Below are positions 29,269 through 38,708 of a DNA stretch of 64,000 nt, in pieces (position 1 is the first letter of the stretch; each line of letters begins with the position of its first letter). Origin of the DNA: Naumannella halotolerans (lineage in GTDB: Bacteria; Actinomycetota; Actinomycetes; Propionibacteriales; Propionibacteriaceae); NCBI RefSeq assembly GCF_004364645.1, contig NZ_SOAW01000001.1, forward strand, positions 744,001 through 808,000, in the 5' to 3' direction. The notes under the pieces were generated by a model, which was not told where the DNA came from, did no database searches, and was given only the letters and a program-made list of their open reading frames with translations. The translations under genes and the position numbers were made by a program.

Positions 29269-30498
29269 TCAGCCGACGCGTACCCCATCGGCGATCACGG
29301 CGCAGACCTGCAGGTCGGCATCCAGTCCCACCAGGTCGGCGCGCCGGCCCACCCGGACCGCTCCGTGGGTGTCGGCCAGACCGAGCACCCCGGCCGGGAC
29401 GCCGGTGGCTGCCGCGACCGCCAACCGAAGGGGTACACCGGCGGCCACCGCCACCCGGATCGCCTTGTCCTGGGTGAGAGTGGAACCGGCGATGGACCCG
29501 GTGTCGACCAAGCGGGGCAGGCCGTCGGTGACCACCACGCCGAGATCGCCGAGTTTCCAGCGTCCGTCCGGCTGGCCGGTGGCGGCCATGGCATCGGTGA
29601 TCAGGGCGACCCGCCCGGGTGCGGTGTCGAACAGGAAGCGGACCATTCGCGGATGGACATGCTCGCCATCGGCGATCACCTCGACGTTCACCCGTGGATC
29701 GTCCAGTGCGGCAGGCAGGATGCCGGGGGAGCGGTGATCGAGACCGCGCATCCCGTTGAAGGCGTGGGTGATCAACCGTGCGCCGGCGGCGATCGCGCGT
29801 ACCCCTGTCTCGTAGGAGGCATCGGTGTGGCCGAGGGCGACCACCCATCCGTGCTCGGACAGGGTCCGGATCGCGGTCATCGCGCCGTCCAGCTCCGGGG
29901 CCAGGGTGATCATGGTCCGCAGGTCACCGGCAGCATTGCTGAAACCGGTGATCAATTCGGGCTCGGGTGGGCGCAGCAAGGTCGGGTCATGGGCGCCGCG
30001 TTTGTCATGGGACAGACAGGGGCCCTCGAGGTGCACCCCCAGGATCTGCGGATCCGCCGCGGCTGCGGCGCGAATCACGGCGATCCGCCGGATCAGGTCC
30101 GCCGGCCGGGCGGTGACCAGGGACAGCATCGATGCGGTGGTGCCGTGGCGCAGATGATGTGCGCGGGCCGCGATGATCGCTTCCAGCCCGTCGTCATAGG
30201 CGCCGCCGGCAGCACCATGGCAGTGCAGATCGACGAACCCGGGCACCAGGTGCGCGACCTCCATGGTCGCGGTGGCCGGCGGTGCCGATCCGGTGCCGAT
30301 CCGGGTGATCATCCCGTCCGCCACCCCGACCCAACTCGGACCGAGGTCCGTACCGTCGGTGATCAGGTTGCCGCGGATCAGCAGGTCGAGCCGGGACTCG
30401 CTGCCGGTTGCCGGAGCTGCCGCGGGGGCGCCGTCCTCGACCGACCGGCGGGCTGCGCCCTCACCCGACAGCTCCCGGTCGCCCGAATCGGAGTTCAT
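29269..30498 (-). CDS. nagA: N-acetylglucosamine-6-phosphate deacetylase
   Basis: 409 residues; overlaps the DeoR regulator by ATGA. Amidohydrolase fold: LVPGFVDLHCHGAAGG (first metal site), GVHLEGPCLSHDKRGAHD (metal Glu), VALGHTDASYE and THAFNGMRGLDHR, and the catalytic Asp in VALITDAMAATG. An N-terminal extension of about 35 residues is low-complexity. Removes acetate from GlcNAc-6-P before NagB acts. 58 bases separate it from nagB. Confidence 0.95.
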   Translation of the reverse strand: MNSDSGDRELSGEGAARRSVEDGAPAAAPATGSESRLDLLIRGNLITDGTDLGPSWVGVADGMITRIGTGSAPPATATMEVAHLVPGFVDLHCHGAAGGAYDDGLEAIIAARAHHLRHGTTASMLSLVTARPADLIRRIAVIRAAAAADPQILGVHLEGPCLSHDKRGAHDPTLLRPPEPELITGFSNAAGDLRTMITLAPELDGAMTAIRTLSEHGWVVALGHTDASYETGVRAIAAGARLITHAFNGMRGLDHRSPGILPAALDDPRVNVEVIADGEHVHPRMVRFLFDTAPGRVALITDAMAATGQPDGRWKLGDLGVVVTDGLPRLVDTGSIAGSTLTQDKAIRVAVAAGVPLRLAVAAATGVPAGVLGLADTHGAVRVGRRADLVGLDADLQVCAVIADGVRVG

Positions 30499-31454
30499 GC
30501 GATCAGCACGTCCAGACCGAGGGAGTCCAGCAGCGCGCGCTGATCGGTGCTCAGGCCGTCATCGGTGATCACACCCCGGTACCAGCCGAGCTCACCCATC
30601 CGGGCGAAGGCGCGGATGCCGATCTTGGACGAATCGGCCAACAGCCAGGCCTGTTCGGCGCGCAGCGCCATCTGACCGTTCACCCGGGCCTCGGCCTCGT
30701 CATGAACGGCTGGACCATCGGGCCCGATCGCGTTCGTACCGAGGAAGGCGATGTCCAAGGACAACTGCTGCAGCAGTTGATCACTGTAGGGGCCGACCAA
30801 CTCGTACGAACTCGACTGCACCACGCCACCGGTGACGACCACCCGGATGTGCTGGCGGACGGCCAGCTGGGCGGCGATGTTGATCGCATTCGTGACCACG
30901 GTGAGCTTCCGGGAGGCAACCGACAGATCGGTCCGGACCGCCAGCGCGGAGGCCAGGGTGGTGGTGGTCGTACCGCCACTGAGGCCGATCCGGGCACCGG
31001 GGGAGACCAGGTCCAGGGCTGCCGCGGCGATCCGGGACTTCTCCGTCGCGTGCTGTTCGCGTTTGTACCGCAGCGGCAGGTCGTAGGCGACCGACTGGGC
31101 AGTGGCGCCGCCCCGGGTACGGGCCAGGAGGTGACGATCGGCCAGCATCTGCAGGTCGCGGCGGGCGGTCGCCGGGGAGACGTCGAAGGTCTCCACGATC
31201 TCGTTGACCTCGACCGTACCGGCCTCCCCGAGAAGGTCCAGGATCGCCTCCAGCCGGGTCTGCCGATCGAGTCCGGCACGTGCAGCGGTGTCACCCGGCC
31301 GGCCGGACCGGGTTCGATCGGCCTGGGTCTGCTCGGCCTGGCTTTGCTCGGCCTGGCTTTGATCGGCCTGGGTTTGCCCGGACCGAATCGGATCGGAGGC
31401 GGTCTGATCGGAGTCGGGTCGGTCCACCGAATCGGTCATGGACATCGAGGCCAC
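30495..31454 (-). CDS. DeoR/GlpR-family transcriptional regulator of the nag operon
   Basis: 319 residues from a GTG three bases after the kinase stop. A DeoR helix-turn-helix (RLEAILDLLGEAGTVEVNEI, FDVSPATARRDLQMLADR) and a C-terminal sugar-phosphate domain (GLSGGTTTTTLASAL, FLGTNAIGPDG, DSSKIGIRAF). The first about 60 residues are a Gln/Ala/Asp/Ser extension made by a 15-bp tandem repeat (about 31316-31378) coding for variants of QADQS. Expected to repress nag genes until an amino-sugar phosphate binds. Confidence 0.9.
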   Translation of the reverse strand: MASMSMTDSVDRPDSDQTASDPIRSGQTQADQSQAEQSQAEQTQADRTRSGRPGDTAARAGLDRQTRLEAILDLLGEAGTVEVNEIVETFDVSPATARRDLQMLADRHLLARTRGGATAQSVAYDLPLRYKREQHATEKSRIAAAALDLVSPGARIGLSGGTTTTTLASALAVRTDLSVASRKLTVVTNAINIAAQLAVRQHIRVVVTGGVVQSSSYELVGPYSDQLLQQLSLDIAFLGTNAIGPDGPAVHDEAEARVNGQMALRAEQAWLLADSSKIGIRAFARMGELGWYRGVITDDGLSTDQRALLDSLGLDVLIA

Positions 31455-31457
31455 TGA

Positions 31458-32339
31458 TCATCGTCCCTTCGCTGCGTCCCTGGCGAGTTCGGCGGCACCG
31501 ATCATCCCCGCGGTCGCCCCGAACCTCGCCCCCACGATACGCGGGATCCGTTGCATGGTGAGGCGTCGTTCCACCGCGTCACGCAGCGGCGCGAACAAGA
31601 CTTCCCCGGCCAGGGACAGACCGCCGCCGATCACCACCAGTTCGCTCGGCAGCAGCGACTGCAACTGCCCGATCCCGGCGGCCAGGGCCTGCACCGCCCG
31701 GTCCCACACCGCGGCCGCATCGGGGTCGGTGTCGATCCGGGTGCTGATCTCGGCGGCGCTCGCCACCCGGCCGGTACGGGCGGTGTAGGTCCGGCCGATC
31801 GCCGCGGCGCTGGCGATCGCCTCCAGACAACCCCGGCCGCCGCGGACGCAGGATGGTCCCCCCTCCTGCACCACCGAATGACCGATCTCACCGACCCCGG
31901 CACGGTTGATCACCCGGCCGTCCTCGATCAGCGAGGCCGCGATTCCGGTACCGACCACCACCACCGCGGCATGGGCATGGCCACGGGCGGCACCGTGGCG
32001 GTGCTCGGCGTAACCGGCTGCGGTGACGTCATGCCCCAGAGCCGCCGGCAGTCCGGTGTCGGCGGCCAACCACCTGCCGAAGGGCACCTCGGACCAGTGC
32101 AGGTTCTCGCTGTGCACGGCGACACCGGTGGCCGGGTCGACGATCCCGGGGACGACCATCGCGGTGGCACCGATCCGGTGATCGGTACGGGCTGAGGCGA
32201 CGAAGTCGGCCACCAGCCGGCGCAGAGCCGTGACGTCCCCGACCGGGGTCGGCACCGTGGTCGAGGACAGCAGCTCGGCATCCTCGACGACTCCCAACTT
32301 GGTGTCGGTTCCGCCCACGTCGGCAACAGCGGTGATCAC
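31458..32339 (-). CDS. ROK-family sugar kinase
   Basis: 293 residues from a GTG two bases after the SIS pseudogene stop. ROK features: DVGGTDTKLGVVE (ATP loop), LGHDVTAAGYAEH (catalytic Asp), VVVVGTGIAASL and GEIGHSVV with the zinc-ligand His. The family zinc motif CxCGxxGCxE reads CVRGGRGCLE here, so its second Cys is Arg. The context suggests a GlcNAc, ManNAc or glucosamine kinase. With the divergent promoter region deleted upstream, how it is now transcribed is unclear. Confidence 0.85.
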   Translation of the reverse strand: MITAVADVGGTDTKLGVVEDAELLSSTTVPTPVGDVTALRRLVADFVASARTDHRIGATAMVVPGIVDPATGVAVHSENLHWSEVPFGRWLAADTGLPAALGHDVTAAGYAEHRHGAARGHAHAAVVVVGTGIAASLIEDGRVINRAGVGEIGHSVVQEGGPSCVRGGRGCLEAIASAAAIGRTYTARTGRVASAAEISTRIDTDPDAAAVWDRAVQALAAGIGQLQSLLPSELVVIGGGLSLAGEVLFAPLRDAVERRLTMQRIPRIVGARFGATAGMIGAAELARDAAKGR

Positions 32340-32341
32340 GG

Positions 32342-32761
32342 CTACAGGATCACCGATCGGGTGAGGGAACGGGGATGATCGGGGTCGAGTCCGCGGGCGA
32401 GAGCTCGTTCCAGGGCGACCCGCTGGGCGAGGACCAACGACGCGAGCGGGTCGATCGCGGGTTCGACGGCACCGGCGCCGGTCGTCTCGATCTGTTCGGC
32501 CAGGCCTTCGGGGAGCGGACCGAAGGCCCACACGACCCGGTTCGGAGCAGCGATCGCGATCGGCCCGTGCCGGTAGTCCATGGCGGGGTAGGACTCGGTC
32601 CAGGACTGCGAGGCCTCCCGGTTCTTCAGGGCTGCCTCGTGGGCGAGGCCGATCGTCCAGCCGGTGCCCAGGAAGGTGGTCTGCTCCGCGGTCACCGCCT
32701 CCTCCGGCAGCCGCAGCTGCAGGGCCGAGGTCGCATCGGCGATGCTGCGGTCGACGTCCAG
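32342..32761 (-). pseudogene. SIS-domain sugar isomerase/deaminase, C-terminal remnant
   Basis: About 140 codons in frame on the minus strand, from roughly 32761 to a TAG at 32342. The remnant reads FLGTGWTIGLAHEAALKNRE, then WTESYPAMDYRHGPIAIAAP, the second SIS half of AgaS-like isomerases. The first roughly 200 residues, the start codon and the promoter are missing. Similarity stops at an in-frame TAG at 32764-32762, exactly where a plus-strand binding-protein remnant begins. A GTG at 32695 could start a short product, but it would lack half the fold. Confidence 0.8.
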
Positions 32762-33864
32762 CTATTCCGACGCCCCCAGGCGAACTGGCAGACCGTCATC
32801 GATGGCTTCGAGGCGGCGAACGAGGGCACCACGGTCAACCTCGAGGTGGTCTCCTGGGAGGATCTGGACTCGGTGGTGACCACTCGGATCCAGGCGGGGG
32901 AAGCGCCGGACATCCTCAACGGTGGCCCGTTCACCGGGTACGTGGGAGATGACCTGCTCTACCCGATCGCCGACGTGCTGAGCCCGGAGACGCTGAACGA
33001 CTTCACCCCGTCGTTCATCGAGAACGCCTCGGTCGACGGTACGCAGTACGGGGCCCCGATGATCGCCTCGGCACGCGCCCTATTCATGAACACCGACTTG
33101 ATGGAGCAGGCCGGGGTGACCGAGGCGCCGACCACCTGGAGGAACTGAAGGAGGCCTCGCAGAAGGTCTCCGAGACCGGTGTCGCCGGGTACGGCATGCC
33201 GCTCGGCTCGGAGGAGGCACAGGCGGAGGCGGCCACCTGGTTCTACGGAGGCGGTGGCGGATTCGGCAATGCCTCCGAGATCACCGTCGACACCCCCGAG
33301 AACCTCGAGGCCGCCGAGTTCATGCGCAGCATGATCGACGACGGGGACACCCAGCCCGATCCCGGCGCGACCAACCGGAGCCCGCTGATGGACGTGTTCA
33401 TCCAGGGCGAGATCGGCTTCCAGGTCGGTCTGCCGCCGACGGTCGGCCAGATCGAGGAGAGCAACCCCGACCTCAACTACGAGATCGCGCCGATCCCGAC
33501 CAAGGACGGTTCCTCGTTCACCCTCGGGGTCGCCGATCATCTGATGGCCTTCCGCAACGACGACGACAAGACCGAGGCGATCAAGGCGTTCCTCGACTAC
33601 TTCTACAGCGCCGATGTCTACACCACCTGGGTGAGCGCCGAAGGCTTCTTGCCGACCACCCAATCGGGCAACCAGGCCATGAGCTCCGATGCAGCCCTGC
33701 AGCCCTTCTTGGAACTGCTGCCGGATGCGGTGTTCTACCCCAGCGCCAATCCGGCCTGGCAGGCGACGGATGCCGCCTTCAAGGAGAACTTCGGTCTGAT
33801 CGCCACCGAGGATCCGGCAGAGGTGTTGCAGACCATCCAGGCGGCAGCAGACGCGGAGAGCTGA
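32762..33864 (+). pseudogene. ABC sugar transporter substrate-binding protein, 5'-truncated and frameshifted
   Basis: Two frames together give a family-1 solute-binding protein: the first from about 32762 (FRRPQANWQTVIDGFEAANE, DILNGGPFTGYVGDDLLYPI) to a stop at 33148, the second up to 33864 (MPLGSEEAQAEAATWFYGGG, FIQGEIGFQVGLPPTVGQ). The shift is near 33138-33140, where adding one G to CCTGGAGG restores TWEELKEA. The lipoprotein signal and first about 50 residues are missing, so the protein could not be exported. The adjacent permease gene is also abnormal. Confidence 0.82.
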
Positions 33865-33866
33865 CG

Positions 33867-35528
33867 GTGGCCGACTCCGCACCGGCAGAGCTGGGTCGTT
33901 CCGGGCAGGCGACTGCCCGCAACGGCCGAGGTGGCAGCGAACTGCTGCAGGCACTTCTCTGGATCGCCCCGGCAACCACCCTGATCGTGCTGGTGGTCTT
34001 CTTCCCGGCCGGGCTGATGATCTTCAACTCGACACGTGAGATCTCCTTGTCGGGTCTGGATCGCGGCAGCGCGGGGTTCGACAACTTCGCCGAGTTGTTC
34101 GCCTTCCCGGCATTGCCGGCGGTCATCGGCCGGACGATCATCTGGGTCGGGGTGGTCGTCTCGCTGACCGTGTTGATCTCCCTGGCCATGGCACAGCTGC
34201 TGAACAAGGCATTCCCGGGGCGACGGCTGGTCCGGATGATCGTGATCATCCCGTGGGCGTCCAGTGTGGTGATGACGACGATGGTCGTCTACTACGGCCT
34301 GGAGGGCTACATCGGCATCATCAACAAGTTCTTCGTCGGCATCGGGCTGCTCGCCGAGCCCTACGGCTGGACCCGCAACGCGCTCCCCGCGTTCTGCTGG
34401 TCGATCGCGGTGGCCGTCTTCGTGTCCCTGCCGTTCACCACCTACACCTTGCTGGCGGGTCTGCAGACCGTACCCGAGGACGTGCTGGAGGCAGCCCAGG
34501 TCGACGGGGCGGGCCGGTTCTCCACCTACTTCCGGATCGTCCTGCCGCAGCTGCGCAGTGCACTGGCAGTGGCGGTCCTGATCAACATCATCAATGTGTT
34601 CAACTCGCTGCCGATCCTGCGGGTGATGACCGGGTCCATTCCCGGCTACGACGCCGACACCATCATGACCTTGATCTTCAAGTTCCTGCAGCGCGGTGAC
34701 TTCGCCCTGGCCAGCGCTCTCAGTGTGCTCGGATTCGGACTGTTGCTGTCGGTCGTCTTCCTGATTCCGTACGTGATCATGTTCTTCGGCTCGGTGAAGT
34801 CGAAGGCGGAGATCCGCAGTGTCGACCCGACCTACTTCCCTCGGGAGTGGCACTGGGACAACTACCTGACCATGTGGTCCACCCCGGAGACGCCGTTGTG
34901 GCAGAACCTGGTGTCGACCATCGTCATCTCCGTCGGTGCCACCGCTCTGGTGTTGCTGGTGGCCTTGCCCGCGGCCTACTACACCGCCCGCTTCCGGTTC
35001 CCGGGCCGAGTGGTGTTCCTCTCGCTGGTGATCATCACGCAGATGTTGCAACCGGCGGTGCTGACCGCCGGTATCTTCCGCGAGTTCAACCTGATCGGAT
35101 TGGACGACACCTGGTTGGCGATGATCCTGGTCAATGCGGCGTTCAACCTGTCCTTCGGAACCTGGATCATGCACTCCTTCTTCGCCGGTGTGCCGAAGGA
35201 GATCGACGAGGCGGCACAGATCGACGGTGCCGGCACCTGGGCGACCCTGTTGAGGATCAACCTGCCACTGGTCTGGCCGGGCATCGTGACTGCCACCATC
35301 TTCACCTTCGTCGCCTGCTGGAATGAGTTCGCGGCCTCGCTGATCCTGATGCGGACGCCGGGCAACCGCCCGCTGAGCGTGGCCCTGACCTCCTTCGTCG
35401 GGCAGTACGAGACCAGTTGGCAGTACGTCTTCGCCGTCTCCATCCTGTCGATCGTCCCGGTGGTGATCCTGTTCATGGCGATCGAGCGCAGGCTGATCGG
35501 CGGGCTGACAGCCGGTGCGGTGAAGTGA
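33867..35528 (+). CDS. Sugar ABC transporter permease, two permeases (MalF- and MalG-like) fused in one frame
   Basis: 553 residues from a GTG two bases after the binding-protein remnant. Two complete BPD_transp domains each have an EAA loop: EAAQVDGAGRFSTYFRIVLP (about residue 208) and EAAQIDGAGTWATLLRINLP (about 450). Residues about 275-320 run from the last helix of the first unit (ASALSVLGFGLLL) straight into the first helix of the second (SVVFLIPYVIMFFGSVKSKAE), so one hybrid helix appears to replace two. Carbohydrate permeases of this class are normally two proteins. No ATPase is encoded. Probably not functional with its binding protein broken. Confidence 0.8.
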   Translation: MADSAPAELGRSGQATARNGRGGSELLQALLWIAPATTLIVLVVFFPAGLMIFNSTREISLSGLDRGSAGFDNFAELFAFPALPAVIGRTIIWVGVVVSLTVLISLAMAQLLNKAFPGRRLVRMIVIIPWASSVVMTTMVVYYGLEGYIGIINKFFVGIGLLAEPYGWTRNALPAFCWSIAVAVFVSLPFTTYTLLAGLQTVPEDVLEAAQVDGAGRFSTYFRIVLPQLRSALAVAVLINIINVFNSLPILRVMTGSIPGYDADTIMTLIFKFLQRGDFALASALSVLGFGLLLSVVFLIPYVIMFFGSVKSKAEIRSVDPTYFPREWHWDNYLTMWSTPETPLWQNLVSTIVISVGATALVLLVALPAAYYTARFRFPGRVVFLSLVIITQMLQPAVLTAGIFREFNLIGLDDTWLAMILVNAAFNLSFGTWIMHSFFAGVPKEIDEAAQIDGAGTWATLLRINLPLVWPGIVTATIFTFVACWNEFAASLILMRTPGNRPLSVALTSFVGQYETSWQYVFAVSILSIVPVVILFMAIERRLIGGLTAGAVK

Positions 35529-35586
35529 CCGCAGCACTGCCCGGTCGGCGGACCAGCCCCTGCGCCGGCCGGGAGGGGAGAGGACC

Positions 35587-35592
35587 TAGTCT
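35587..35592 (+). promoter_or_regulatory. -10-like hexamer TAGTCT of a probably leaderless hisF mRNA
   Basis: TAGTCT, six bases, then the GTG at 35599. Confidence 0.5.
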
Positions 35593-35598
35593 GGTCCC

Positions 35599-36375
35599 GT
35601 GACTTTGGCCCTGCGAGTGATCGCCTGTCTGGACGTGCATGACGGACGTGTGGTCAAGGGGGTGAACTTCACCGGGCTGGCCGATGCCGGTGATCCGGTG
35701 GAGCTGGCTGCCGCCTACGGTGCCGCCGGGATCGACGAACTCACCTTCCTCGACATCTCGGCCTCCCATGAGGGGCGGTCGACCACCCGGGAGGTGGTCC
35801 GGTCGACAGCCGAACGGGTCTTCATCCCGCTCACGGTGGGCGGGGGAGTGCGGTCGGTGCTCGACGTCGACGAGCTGTTGCGTACCGGCGCGGACAAGGT
35901 CGGCGTGAACACCGCCGCCCTCGCCCGACCGGAGTTGATCACCGAGATCTCCCATCGTTTCGGCAACCAGGTACTGGTGCTGTCGGTGGATGCGCGGCGT
36001 GAACCGGGGCAGCCCTCGGGATTCGGGGTGACCACCCACGGTGGCCGTCGCAGTGCGGGGGTGGATGCCCTCGCCTGGGCGATCGAAGGGGCTGAGCGTG
36101 GGGCTGGGGAGATCCTGCTCAACTCGATGGACGCCGATGGCACCACCGACGGTTTCGACCTGGAGATGATCTCCGCCGTTCGCGACGCCGTCGACATCCC
36201 GGTGATCGCCTCCGGAGGAGCCGGAACCGCGGACCATTTCGTGGAGGCGGCCAGGGCGGGCGCCGATGCGGTGCTCGCGGCCAGTGTGTTCCACTACGGG
36301 GTGGTCACGATCGATCAGGTCAAGTCCGCACTCGCCGAGGCAGGATTCGTCATCAGGACAGGGAGCAGAGCATGA
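35599..36375 (+). CDS. hisF: Imidazole glycerol phosphate synthase subunit HisF
   Basis: 258 residues, normal length. Cyclase half of the histidine pathway, using ammonia from HisH to make IGP and AICAR. Catalytic Asp residues in [19 protein letters not shown] and [16 protein letters not shown], phosphate loops [10 protein letters not shown] and [11 protein letters not shown]. No other his genes are beside it. Its TGA overlaps the ATG of the next gene, so the two are coupled. Confidence 0.96.
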   Translation: MTLALRVIACLDVHDGRVVKGVNFTGLADAGDPVELAAAYGAAGIDELTFLDISASHEGRSTTREVVRSTAERVFIPLTVGGGVRSVLDVDELLRTGADKVGVNTAALARPELITEISHRFGNQVLVLSVDARREPGQPSGFGVTTHGGRRSAGVDALAWAIEGAERGAGEILLNSMDADGTTDGFDLEMISAVRDAVDIPVIASGGAGTADHFVEAARAGADAVLAASVFHYGVVTIDQVKSALAEAGFVIRTGSRA

Positions 36376-37289
36376 GGGCATGGTTGCCGTACGAGTCGAT
36401 CGCCGACGCCGAGGCGGCGATCGGGAAGATTCCCGAGAACGTCGAGGTGGACCTCTTCACCGGTGGCGACGACGGCTGGCCGGACTCGATCGCCGAAGTC
36501 GAGTTCCTCGTGATGCCCTACATGCAGGGGACGGGGCCGCTGGATCGGGTGGCGGAGATGACCTCGCTGCAGGTGGTACAGACGCAGACCGCGGGATACG
36601 AGGGAGTGATCGACCTGCTGCCTGCGGGGGTGAGCCTCTGCAATGCCGCCGGGGTGCATGACACCGCGACAGCGGAGTTGGCCGTCGCCCTGGCATTGGA
36701 CAACGGGCGCAAACTCGATGTGTTCGCGCGGAACCAGCCCGAGGGTCGGTGGAAACCCCAGTGGGGGAACTCGATCGCCGATCAACGGGTGTTGATCATC
36801 GGTTACGGCCACATCGGCAAAGGCATCGAGGCCCGGTTGTCGGGCTTCGAGACCGCCTCCATCACCAAGGTCGCCTCCCGTGCCCGCGACGACATCCGTG
36901 GTGTCGACGAGCTGGATCAGCTGTTGCCGGAGGCCGATGTGGTCTTCGTGATCGCGCCGTACACACCCAGGACCGACAAACTGCTGGATGCCGAGAAGCT
37001 GGCCCTGTTGCCCGACGGCGCCCTGGTGGTGAACGTGGCCCGGGGCAAGTTGATCGACACCGAAGCCCTGATCGCCGAGACCGGAAGCGGGCGCCTGCGT
37101 GCCGCGCTGGATGTCACCGAACCCGAACCACTGCCGGCCGACCATCCGTTGTGGCGTGCCCCGGGAGTGGTGATCAGCCCGCACATCGGCGGGGCCGCCT
37201 CGTCGTTCGAGCCCCGGATCGGTCGCCTGATCGGCGAGCAGTTGCGCCGCTGGGCGGCCGGCGAGGAGTTGCTGAACAAGGTCAACTGA
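36372..37289 (+). CDS. D-isomer-specific 2-hydroxyacid dehydrogenase
   Basis: 305 residues. NAD-binding loop [20 protein letters not shown], then [13 protein letters not shown]-like substrate/cofactor stretch ([14 protein letters not shown]), [13 protein letters not shown] (catalytic Arg region) and the His in SPHIGGAAS. The substrate is unknown; possibilities include phosphoglycerate-like or aromatic 2-hydroxyacids. It is translationally coupled to hisF (ATGA overlap), which is not a standard partner. Confidence 0.88.
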   Translation: MRAWLPYESIADAEAAIGKIPENVEVDLFTGGDDGWPDSIAEVEFLVMPYMQGTGPLDRVAEMTSLQVVQTQTAGYEGVIDLLPAGVSLCNAAGVHDTATAELAVALALDNGRKLDVFARNQPEGRWKPQWGNSIADQRVLIIGYGHIGKGIEARLSGFETASITKVASRARDDIRGVDELDQLLPEADVVFVIAPYTPRTDKLLDAEKLALLPDGALVVNVARGKLIDTEALIAETGSGRLRAALDVTEPEPLPADHPLWRAPGVVISPHIGGAASSFEPRIGRLIGEQLRRWAAGEELLNKVN

Positions 37290-37387
37290 CCGTCACCGGA
37301 GCGACGGGACGCACCTGCCGTCCGTCGCTGCCGGGGTACCTGACACCCCTGGCCTGCTCGACGGGGCCGGTGTGGTCGAATGAGGGT

Positions 37388-37801
37388 ATGAGCACCGAAG
37401 CCGACTGCCTGTTCTGCAAGATCATCGCCGGTGAGATCCCCTCCAAGCAGGTCTACTCCGACGACGCCGCGATCGCGTTCCTCGACATCAATCCGTTCCA
37501 TCGAGGGCATACGCTGGTCGTGCCTCGGGAGCACGTCACCGATGTGCTCGAAGGAGATCGGCAACTGACCACGATCGCCCCGGCGGTCGACGCCACGGCC
37601 CGGTTGTTGCGGGACAAGTTGCAGCCCGGGGGGTTGAACATCTTCAACTCCGCAGGTGCGATCGCCGGCCAGGAGATCTTCCACCTGCACGTTCACCTGA
37701 TCCCGCGGTACGAGAGTTCGCCCGGCCTGGCGAATCTGCTCAACCGTGACCCCGACGCAGGCGCCGACCTGGACGCCGTCCACGCCGAACTCACCAGCTG
37801 A
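37388..37801 (+). CDS. HIT-family protein (histidine triad nucleotide hydrolase)
   Basis: 137 residues from ATG 37388. Two HIT hallmarks: the N-terminal CLFCKIIAGEIPSKQVYSDD and the triad HLHVHLIPRY. HINT-type enzymes hydrolyse adenosine phosphoramidates. Followed by a 309-bp stretch of degenerate CACTGCGGT-like repeats and a 77-bp duplication without a gene. Confidence 0.93.
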   Translation: MSTEADCLFCKIIAGEIPSKQVYSDDAAIAFLDINPFHRGHTLVVPREHVTDVLEGDRQLTTIAPAVDATARLLRDKLQPGGLNIFNSAGAIAGQEIFHLHVHLIPRYESSPGLANLLNRDPDAGADLDAVHAELTS

Positions 37802-37987
37802 ACCACTGCGGTTAACCCACTGCGGTGGACCGACTGCGGTGAACCCGCTGCGCCCGAATCGCTGCGCTGAACCCACCGCGCTGAACCCGCCGCGACGGAA
37901 TCGGGGCACCCCGGGACAGCGATGCTGACCCGACCCGGGTGTCGGAGCCGACCTGCTCCGGGCACCGCTTCCGGACCCCAGCGAGCA

Positions 37988-38141
37988 GATCCCGGCTCGC
38001 GGAGCCGGACCGCATCCTTGCTGACGTCGCGCGGTGCCCGTTCCGCCCCCGTCGATGTTCGACCGATCCCGACTCGCGAAGCCGGACCGCATCCTTGCTG
38101 ACGTCGCGCGGTGCCCATTCCGCCCCCGTCGGTGTTCGACG
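37988..38141. repeat. 77-bp tandem duplication covering the 5' end of the next gene
   Basis: 37988-38064 and 38065-38141 match except for about five bases; both contain ACCGCATCCTTGCTGACGTC. The second copy carries the GTG and first ten codons of the membrane-protein gene at 38111, and the first copy carries an equivalent GTG reading into non-coding sequence. A local duplication of the gene's 5' region. Confidence 0.85.
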
Positions 38142-38593
38142 GACACCTGCCGTTCTGGCTGCGGGTGGTTCTGCTCGTGCTGGCTTTCGGCTGGTCGATC
38201 TGGGCTTATCCGAAGGTCGACGTGCCGGTGTTGCGGCTGCTGGGCCGACTCGGTGGCGGGTCCTGGCCGCGGGCGTTGCTGGTCGGGATCGGGTATCCGC
38301 TCCTGCTCGGGGCGGTGTTGCTCGGCGGCACCGTCTGGGTGCTTTCGGAGCCCATCGATCCGCTGCGGGCGACGGTCGTACCGTTGCTGCTGGTGGTGCT
38401 GGTGGGGCCCTTCGTCTGGGCGGTGATCCCGAGCCGGTCCAACGGCCCGCACACAATGGCGCGAGAACTTCGGCGACTGGTCGGGACGGAAGCAGGACCG
38501 GCGTGGACCCTGGCGATCAGCGCCATCATCACCGGTCTGCTCCCCGCGGCGTTGATGCTGGGTGCGTCCGTGGTCGTGCTCGGACTGGGGTGA
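38111..38593 (+). CDS. Small multi-pass membrane protein of unknown function
   Basis: 160 residues from a GTG. About four hydrophobic helices (WLRVVLLVLAFGWSIWAYP, ALLVGIGYPLLLGAVLLGG, ATVVPLLLVVLVGPFVWAV, LAISAIITGLLPAALMLGA) with a short loop GPHTMARELRRLV. I do not recognise the family. A decayed paralogue lies 650 bp downstream (39248-39728), showing the family is duplicated here. Confidence 0.65.
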   Translation: MPIPPPSVFDGHLPFWLRVVLLVLAFGWSIWAYPKVDVPVLRLLGRLGGGSWPRALLVGIGYPLLLGAVLLGGTVWVLSEPIDPLRATVVPLLLVVLVGPFVWAVIPSRSNGPHTMARELRRLVGTEAGPAWTLAISAIITGLLPAALMLGASVVVLGLG

Positions 38594-38708
38594 TCCCGAC
38601 CCCTCGAGCCGACAGCCGTGCAGGTGGAGAGACGAGCAGCGGCCGGGGGACCTTGATGTCCTGCAGTTCACTGGCTCGTCGTGGGAACTTCCAAGGGGTG
38701 GGGCAACC

